A DNA stretch of 64,000 bases from Diatrype stigma (taxonomy: Eukaryota; Ascomycota; Sordariomycetes; Xylariales; Diatrypaceae): assembly GCA_022225965.2 (NCBI GenBank), contig JAKJXP020000001.1, forward strand, positions 1,054,001 to 1,118,000, given 5' to 3'. The notes beneath the pieces are model-generated. The model worked only from the letters and a program-made list of their open reading frames with translations. It had not been told where the DNA came from and searched no databases. Numbering within the stretch: position 1 is the first letter of the stretch; every line of letters begins with the position of its first letter. This document shows positions 57,834-64,000 of the stretch, in pieces. A program made the position numbers and the translations under genes.

Positions 57834-60800
57834 TTATTTCCTAGCCCCCGTTCCTGTCTCGCAGAAGCTCTGACTCAATCGCTTCGTCTCCGGGTCCATG
57901 TTGTTGATGAGCTCTACGAGGTCATCGGGTCGCTCGGCTATGGACACGAACATACCGCCTGTGGTGCGCGCATGATTAGCACATATAGTTATAAGGGTTC
58001 ACGATAAATCCAGGAGGAGGGGGGTGGGCGGATGCTTGCCTACCTTCCATATGCCAGGCTACATGGCACTGCGTATATAAGATGAGAGTTAGCAGAGGAC
58101 GTCGAAATTCACAAGCATGTCGGATCTCCTGTTTGCTTATCCTTTATCTTTCTTCTCCTTTCGTTCTTCCCATTCTCCTGATAGGTAGATGGGTAGGGAG
58201 GCATGTGAGCTATGTATCAAATGTAGGTAGGTAGTTTACTTACGTGTAGCGCCCACAGGCCCGGGTTGTCGGCCACGAACCGGATCACGATGTGGCTGTA
58301 GGCTGGGATCGTCACCGTGTCGCGCCGCATCGGGTTCTCGAGGTTCCACGTCGTTGCGCCATCTCCGGCTCCGTAGAGGCCCGCGCCCCAGCCGACAATC
58401 TGGAACGTGTGGCCGCTGTGGCGTGGTGTTAACCGGAGGTTTTCGGCGGGTGCGGGGGGCGGTAAGTGCGTGTATTGTGGGAAAGACAGGGGGAGGTAAA
58501 GTACGTAGGTAGTGAAAAGCGAAAGAAGAAGTCTTCGTTAGGAAGTCGGGGCAGGGTAAGGTAGGACACGAAGGGGTTGCATTTCATGATGGACCTGTGA
58601 AAATCCAAGGAACGAACATACTGCAAATGCCAGGGGTGCTCCATGTTATCCCGCGAGTTTATGACGATTTGGACGCCCTTGTCCGCGTCGGGCACCAGCA
58701 GCACCTGCTGGCTCAGCCCGAAGTCCCAGCTGTTGTACGAGTTGGCGGCGTCGGCGGCGAAGTGCTGCTCGACGGCCTTCCAGAGCGTCGCGTTGTGTGG
58801 GAGCGGCGAGTACGCGGTCTAGGATATTTGGGGCCCGGATTGTTAGCAAACCTTCGTTTCCCTTTGTTTGTTTGCTTCCAGCTCAGCAACTCAATTTGGT
58901 ATTGTGTATCCCGCCAGCTAAAGAAATGGGCTGAAGAAAGAAAGGGGGTTAAAAAAGAAAGGGGGTTAAAAAGAAAGGGGGTTAAAAAAGAAAGGGGGTT
59001 AAAAAAGAAAGGGGGGGGGGGGGGGGGGGGGCCAAGGGGGGGGGNNNNNNNNNNCCAACCCAGCCTCAGGAGCCGAAGTAGGTAGGGCAGGGCAGGGCAA
59101 AAGGAGAGCTCAAATCCTTGGTAAGGAATATCAAGATCGAAAATTTAGATGCATAACCAACCAGCCAACTTTACCAACCCCCTCGTTCGCCCACTCATTC
59201 CTTTGCTTACCTTGTTGATGAAAATCCGGTTCACGTCCTGCGCCTGCCGGAACATGTACTCGATATAGTGGGTGTTGGCGTCGCTGACCTCGACGGCGCG
59301 CTGCTTTCGCACCGGCCGCGGCAGGTCGAACGGCGCGTCGTCGCAGCCCTCCCAGGCGTCGCCGCGCGCCCCGTTGTTCTCCACCCCGTACGGGTTCGTC
59401 GTGTTGCCCGGCCTGCCGATCGCCGCCGCCGCCGCCGGGTCGACGTCGTCGTACGAGAGGATACCGTAGACCTCGTACGGTCTGTTCGTGGTGGTGGTGG
59501 TGGTGTTGGTGGTGGTGGCCTTACTTTGTCCTTCCTCGCCACCTCCCCGTCCCTTTTCCTCATCTCTTTCTCCTCTTTTCCCTCCCGTCAGGTCCCTTTC
59601 CTTATGTGCATCGTCCCCGCCGCCGCCGCGTAGCCCGGCGCTCTCGTACGGCGCGTACGGCAGGAAGCACGTCCGCGGCAGCGTGGCGCGGATCGCGTAG
59701 TTCCCCGCCGTCTGGTTGGCCGTCAGCACGACCGACACGCGCTGCCCGATGTTGAGGTAGACGCCGCCGCCGTTGTCCGGCGCGGCGACGAACGGCTCCA
59801 CCTCGACCCCGTCCAGCTCCACCACCGTCAGCGTGTGGTTGTCGACGCTGACCCAGTACGACAGGAACGAGGACGCGTTGATGAGCCGCAGCCGTACCGT
59901 GCTGCCCGATCGCACCTTGGTCGTGTAGAGATGGCCGCCGTCACAGGGAGGGGAGGGCGGGACTTTGCCCTGCTGCTGCTGCTGCTGCTTCTCCTGATCC
60001 TCATTGGGAGAGGAGGCGGAGGGTGGGGGATACGTCGTCGAGACGATGCTGCAATCGTATGTGTTCTGTCCGTTCAAGAGCATGTTGTCGGGGAGCGGCT
60101 CGACGCCGGACATGGTGGGTGCCCACTTCGACGTTGTTTGGAGGTAGCTATCCAGCAGCTGTTTTATCCGAGGATGGGGATCAATCAAGCAATTCTTTCT
60201 TCAGCCAGGGGTAGAAGGGAGAAGAAGAAAAGGGAGGGGGGGGGGGGAAGGTAGGGGGTAAGGGGTAAGTGGAAAGGGGGCTAAATATCCTGTGAGCGAG
60301 ACTGATCACAATGTAAGAATACTTACGACTGAGCCGTATGTGTGGTACACGTCGCTAACGAAAATGATCTTCTCGTCGTCTGTCTCGGGGACCATCTCTT
60401 CCGGGTTGTGTATAACCTGTTGCGCATACACGTCAAGATTTATTTCATTTCGTCTGTTCTCTCATTGCGATGATACACGAAAGAAATAGAGCCTGAAAGC
60501 AAAAGGCGGGCCAGGGGGAGGGGGGAGGGGAAGAAAGGAAACGCACAATAGGTCCATACACCCCATCGCTATATTGCACGGACAGGTGCGCATGCCACCA
60601 AAATGTGCCCCTCTGGTCCGTGACGCGGAACTCGTACGTGAAGCTGCTGCCGGCCGGAATGCCGCACTGCGAGACGCCCGCGACGCCGTCCATCCAAGGC
60701 GTCCCATGCTGGTCGATGCCGTGCCAGTGGATTGTCACTGCTGCGCTGTTCCCCTCCCCTTCTTCACTTCTCTTGTGCTTGTGACCATCACTATCAACAT

Positions 60801-61698
60801 CACCATCTCTATAATCGTCGTCGCCGTCGCCGTCGGCAACTACTGCTGTTGCTGCCGCTTCCGCTGCCGTTCCCATGGTTTTCAAGCGATTGTTAACCCG
60901 CACCCGCACCACGTCCCCCGTGTTCGCCTCGATCAGCGGGCCCGGGCTCTGCCCGTTGATCAGGATCATGGGCTTCTGGAACCCGTCGGGCGCCGCGAGC
61001 GCTTGCGTCACGTCGAACGTGTACTCGCGGACCCTCGGCCCTGCTGCTCCTGATTCTGCTGACGATGCCCTCCTGCTACTACTTCTGCTGCTGTTGCTGC
61101 TGGTATCGACTCCTCCGGACCCTGCCGCCCCTGTTGCTGCCGACTCCACGACGAACCCGGTATCGAGGTCCAGCTCCGCCGTGTTTACGAGCCGTTCGAT
61201 GGGTATGACTTCCATATCGGTTGGTAGGGATACGCCGTAGTAGGTGCTGTAGTTGGACGGCGGTAGCAAGGGGCCGTACACGACGCTGCTCCCGCTGTTG
61301 TTGTTATGCTGCCACCTCCTAGAGCCAAGACCGAGACCTAGCCCCAGCCCCAGAGCGAGTGTTATCGCGCAGAAAGACAATAGCGAGGTTACGAAAACGC
61401 GGAGGGGTACGGCGCGGTGATGTGGTCGTTGCTGCTGCTGCTGCTTCTCGGAGATGAACGATAGCGGGGGCGAGATTGGGAGTGGGAGCGGGCAGAAGGC
61501 GGTTGAGCTTTTCCAAATTGTTGCCGCCGATTCAGTGATCGATATGCTCTCAATGCTGTTATTATTACCATTAGTAATAGGGGATTCGGCTTGGGGCAGC
61601 CGGTTGTTGCCACCATCATCTTCGTTGTTGGTGCTGTCATGTTCAGGCACCAGTAACCCGGTGAGGCTACTCGAGGGTCGGTGTCCACGACCGGGCAT
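57834..61698 (-). CDS. Membrane-anchored multicopper oxidase (laccase-like)
   Basis: A copper enzyme that oxidises phenols, metals or pigment precursors with reduction of oxygen to water. Exons: 61698-60547, 60416-60327, 60158-59211, 58818-58622, 58415-58244, 58068-58044, 57958-57834, giving 902 residues. One membrane span (about residues 103-127, LLSFCAITLALGLGLGLGLG) follows an 80+ residue Ser/Asn-rich cytosolic tail: type II topology, with the oxidase outside. All four copper motifs are present: TIHWHGIDQHGTPWMDG, GTFWWHAHLSVQYSDG, EHPWHLHGHTFQI, and ALHCHVAWHMEGGM; the Met at the last position should be the axial T1 ligand. Two low-complexity inserts are odd: Ala/Asp/Lys-rich just before HWHG, and Gly/Glu/Thr-rich (about 55 residues) in domain 2. 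The C-terminus lacks the DSGL plug of ascomycete laccases. The intron 58819-59210 contains a sequence gap, so its length is uncertain, but flanking exons join in frame. Substrate unknown. Confidence 0.9.
58932..59044. repeat. 17-18-bp tandem repeat and poly-G run beside assembly gap
   Basis: Units of roughly gaaagggggttaaaaaa repeat about five times (58937-59009), then the sequence turns into a long G run with one CCAA interruption. This lies inside an intron of the multicopper oxidase gene and stops at the gap. The G run may be partly a sequencing or assembly artefact. Confidence 0.8.
59045..59054. other. Assembly gap (10 N)
   Basis: Ten unknown bases follow a poly-G run. Ten Ns is a placeholder, so the true length is unknown. 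It lies in the intron between multicopper oxidase exons 59211-60158 and 58622-58818. Confidence 0.99.
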
Positions 61699-62099
61699 GC
61701 TAATAAGCTCTTCGTAAGTGATTCTGATGCTGAGAAAACCTTACGTGGATAAAGGTTGGAGTGGGAGGAAATCAACTCATATCGGCGCGTAGAGGGGGGA
61801 GATTAGACGTTTTCTGCACCCGAGGAAGTTATAGCAAGGGGTAGCACGCAAGGTACGTGACATGACGTGCTTGTAAGGGATAGCCAGAGGAAAGAAAGGG
61901 GCAAGGGGTGCGCGATTCCTAGTGTTGTCGCAAAACAAGCTTGAGTAAGACATCGCGGATCAACTACGCTATTTGCATACTTAGTGTTAAACAGAAAAAC
62001 ACCTTCGACGTCGATAGAAGAAATCAAGGCATGAATAAGTGACCATTACAACGGTTGAACTGCTCCATCATTGCATTAGCTATATACTTGCATATATGC
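61699..62099. other. Multicopper oxidase promoter and SRP68 3' spacer
   Basis: A 400-bp spacer between two minus-strand genes; nothing notable is seen. Confidence 0.5.
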
Positions 62100-64000
62100 C
62101 TATCTTCCGAAACCAAACCATCCCTTCTTCTGCGGCTGAGATGGCTGCTCTTGCTTGTTCGGGGCCTCGCCAACAACAGCAGTTGCCTTTCCAGGATAGT
62201 CGACATAATTCCACGCGACGTCGAAGAACAGAGGCTTGACCGGGATGGGCTCGACTTTTGGAGGATAAGTGACGAGGTTCCCCAGGTCGACACCTTGTGC
62301 TGGATACTCAGACAGGCGCTGGATCAGGGGCACAGCAGCGGTCTTGGAGGCCGCCGAGTTCGACTTCGCCCGTAGATTGTCGATCTCGACGATCGCACGG
62401 CATCGTTGGAGCTCTCCTTTCAGGAGGTCATGGAAGAACCGCACATCTGCCTGTCGGATCTCGATGTTGCGAGGCGCGGATTCTGAGGCTGAAGAGCCAT
62501 GCTCAGAGAAGAACGAAGCAGATTGTTGGCTCTGCTCGAACGCATGCTTGGTAAGGGCCAGCGCATTGAGCGACTGGCCTATCAATGAATGCGAGCGTGC
62601 AATTGACAAAGATCTGCACCGCCGTCAGTAAGTTTTCATGTCGAGGAGAGTCCAAGGAGGACAAGGAGAACTTACTTGAGAGCCTGGAAGTAGTTGACCG
62701 TCGCATCTAACTGCTCGAGGAGGCCTTCATCTGCGGCAACTCCAGGAAGCTCCTTGATAGAGTCGATGCTTTGTAAAGTAGAGTCGTAAAGGACCACCTT
62801 CTCCCTCAACCGAGCAATCTTACGCCCAGGAGCTTCTGGCTTCGGCTTCCGAGACGATGCATCTTTCTTAGCTTTGCGAGTGGTATTGGGAGCGGAGTCT
62901 AACAGAGCCCCGTCGTGCTCGCCGCTCAAGACTCGGTTACGACCAATTCTCCAGCTGATCATCTGATAATTGACAGCCGTTCGAGTGATTTGGAGGCTCT
63001 GTATGCGAGGGTCATTCTGGGGAACGCCCTCTTCGCGGAGGTCATCGATGGCATGCTTAGCAGCGTCTGCAGCATCCTGGCTGGCGTGGAGGACCCCGTC
63101 ATAGGCTGCCGCCATCTCCCTAGGCAAAATCACATCGGACGACGATAGCTTTTCGGCCAGCTGAGCAGTCGCTGTATCTGTTGCGGCCAAAGCAACCGCG
63201 ATGGCTGCGTCTTCGATCTTCACCTCTCGCGACCTCCAAGTGATAGTCTGGGGGGCATTGGCCGCGCCCGGTTGATCTTTCTGTGCATCAGGACCAGTCT
63301 GTTTCAACAGATTGGGGTCCAGCTTATTTACCTGCTCGATTAGAGCAGCATCGGAGGAAGGAAACGCCTTCTTCGCAATGGTCGGTATGGCTAATGTGCG
63401 AGGGATCTTGCTCTGGTAGGCAGCATACTGGATTGATGGGTCGATTGTCTCGGAGAGAAGGTCTTTGAATATGTCGCCTTTCATCACCGACGAGAGCGCA
63501 AGGTAGATAATGCGGGCGGTAGAGTAACTCTGCACGCAAGGCTTCCAGTCCTGCTTTTCGAACTGCGTTGCGCCTCGAATCAGGGACGCATAAGCACGGG
63601 CTTCGAGCAGGTCGATATGACTAGCACCGCTCGTAGAGGCATCGGACAGCAAGTCGACAAGCTCCTCGGCGATCCGGGCCCCCTTATCGAGTCTCGATAT
63701 GATATGCGAACGCGCTCGGCCGGTAATGCCCTTCGCATCGGTGGAATGGACTGCTTTCAATCTCATGGCATGGGCCCAATCTCTCTCTGCCGTCAGAATA
63801 AGAAGCTGGGCGAATCTAACACTTTGCTGTCAGCCCTTTGAAGCCTGGTTGGTGAGCGCGCATAAGCGGCTGGCCGTTTCCTCACCCATGACTTTCGGCA
63901 ATCTGCTCAGCCGTGACCGCGCTCTTCTTTGTGTATTTCCCCCTGTTCTTGACAGAGAGATTCAACTTCCTCCGGCAGTTGTGAAGCTTCTTGGCAAGCT
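62100..64000 (-). CDS. SRP68: Signal recognition particle subunit SRP68 (partial, 5' end missing)
   Basis: With SRP72, it forms the largest protein part of the signal recognition particle, binds 7S RNA and helps target ribosomes to the ER. Exons seen: 64000-63886 (partial), 63815-62676 and 62613-62100; the start lies past the window end. About 590 residues are present, so only a short N-terminal part is missing. The first visible segment, KLAKKLHNCRRKLNLSVKNR, belongs to the Arg/Lys-rich RNA-binding region, followed by KKSAVTAEQIAESHG and, after the splice, FAQLLILTAERDWAHAMRLK. A helical middle follows, with LLEARAYASLIRGATQFEKQ. The C-terminus (PLFFDVAWNYVDYPG, ending KKGWFGFGR) matches the conserved SRP68 tail that contacts SRP72. 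Introns are 70 and 62 bp. Confidence 0.93.

Overview
The window is nuclear DNA of a filamentous ascomycete (Pezizomycotina, most likely Sordariomycetes). Genes carry many short introns (about 50-200 bp) with fungal GTRNGT donors and CTRAY branch points. The products are fungal-type housekeeping proteins (Sla1, Vps1, Cdc55, Rna1, Ssc1, Hem25, Cog8, Yea4). Spacers are long and full of TACCTA/TAGGTA runs, and the one transposon is ruined in the way repeat-induced point mutation (RIP) ruins them.

Layout: 1-504 holds the 5' end of a minus-strand gene resembling fungal TMF/Sgm1. 1248-6790 is a degenerate Ty3/gypsy element with two 185-bp LTRs. Next come an alkaline ceramidase (7349-8672, +), prefoldin subunit 1 (9702-10376, +), an Arg/Ser-rich coiled-coil protein (12805-14520, +), the mitochondrial glycine carrier Hem25 (15124-16315, -), COG8 (17061-18440, -), a TLC-domain membrane protein (20074-21305, +), Sla1 (22995-26605, -), AMP deaminase (28267-31703, -), a UAA-family nucleotide-sugar transporter like Yea4 (32762-34393, -), the PP2A B55 subunit Cdc55 (36201-38232, -), an unrecognised 329-residue protein (41100-42089, +), Vps1 dynamin (43185-45771, +), RanGAP Rna1 (46713-48101, -), a 1529-residue F-box-like/zinc-finger-like protein (49613-54311, +), mitochondrial Hsp70 Ssc1 (55153-57326, +), a membrane-anchored multicopper oxidase with an assembly gap in one intron (57834-61698, -), and SRP68, cut by the window end (62100-64000, -).

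Exon structures were derived by hand from splice signals, reading-frame continuity and recalled family conservation; none was confirmed with transcripts or a search. The genes do not form a pathway cluster. Several act in membrane traffic (Cog8, Vps1, Sla1, probably the TMF-like protein) or ER/sphingolipid/mitochondrial biology, but this looks like ordinary chromosomal order. I see no secondary-metabolite cluster, CRISPR array, phage or defence island, and no convincing tRNA or rRNA gene. The most informative non-genic signal is the mutated retroelement: its two LTRs differ by about 34 transitions and no transversions, with mutation heavier on the inward-facing side of each LTR.
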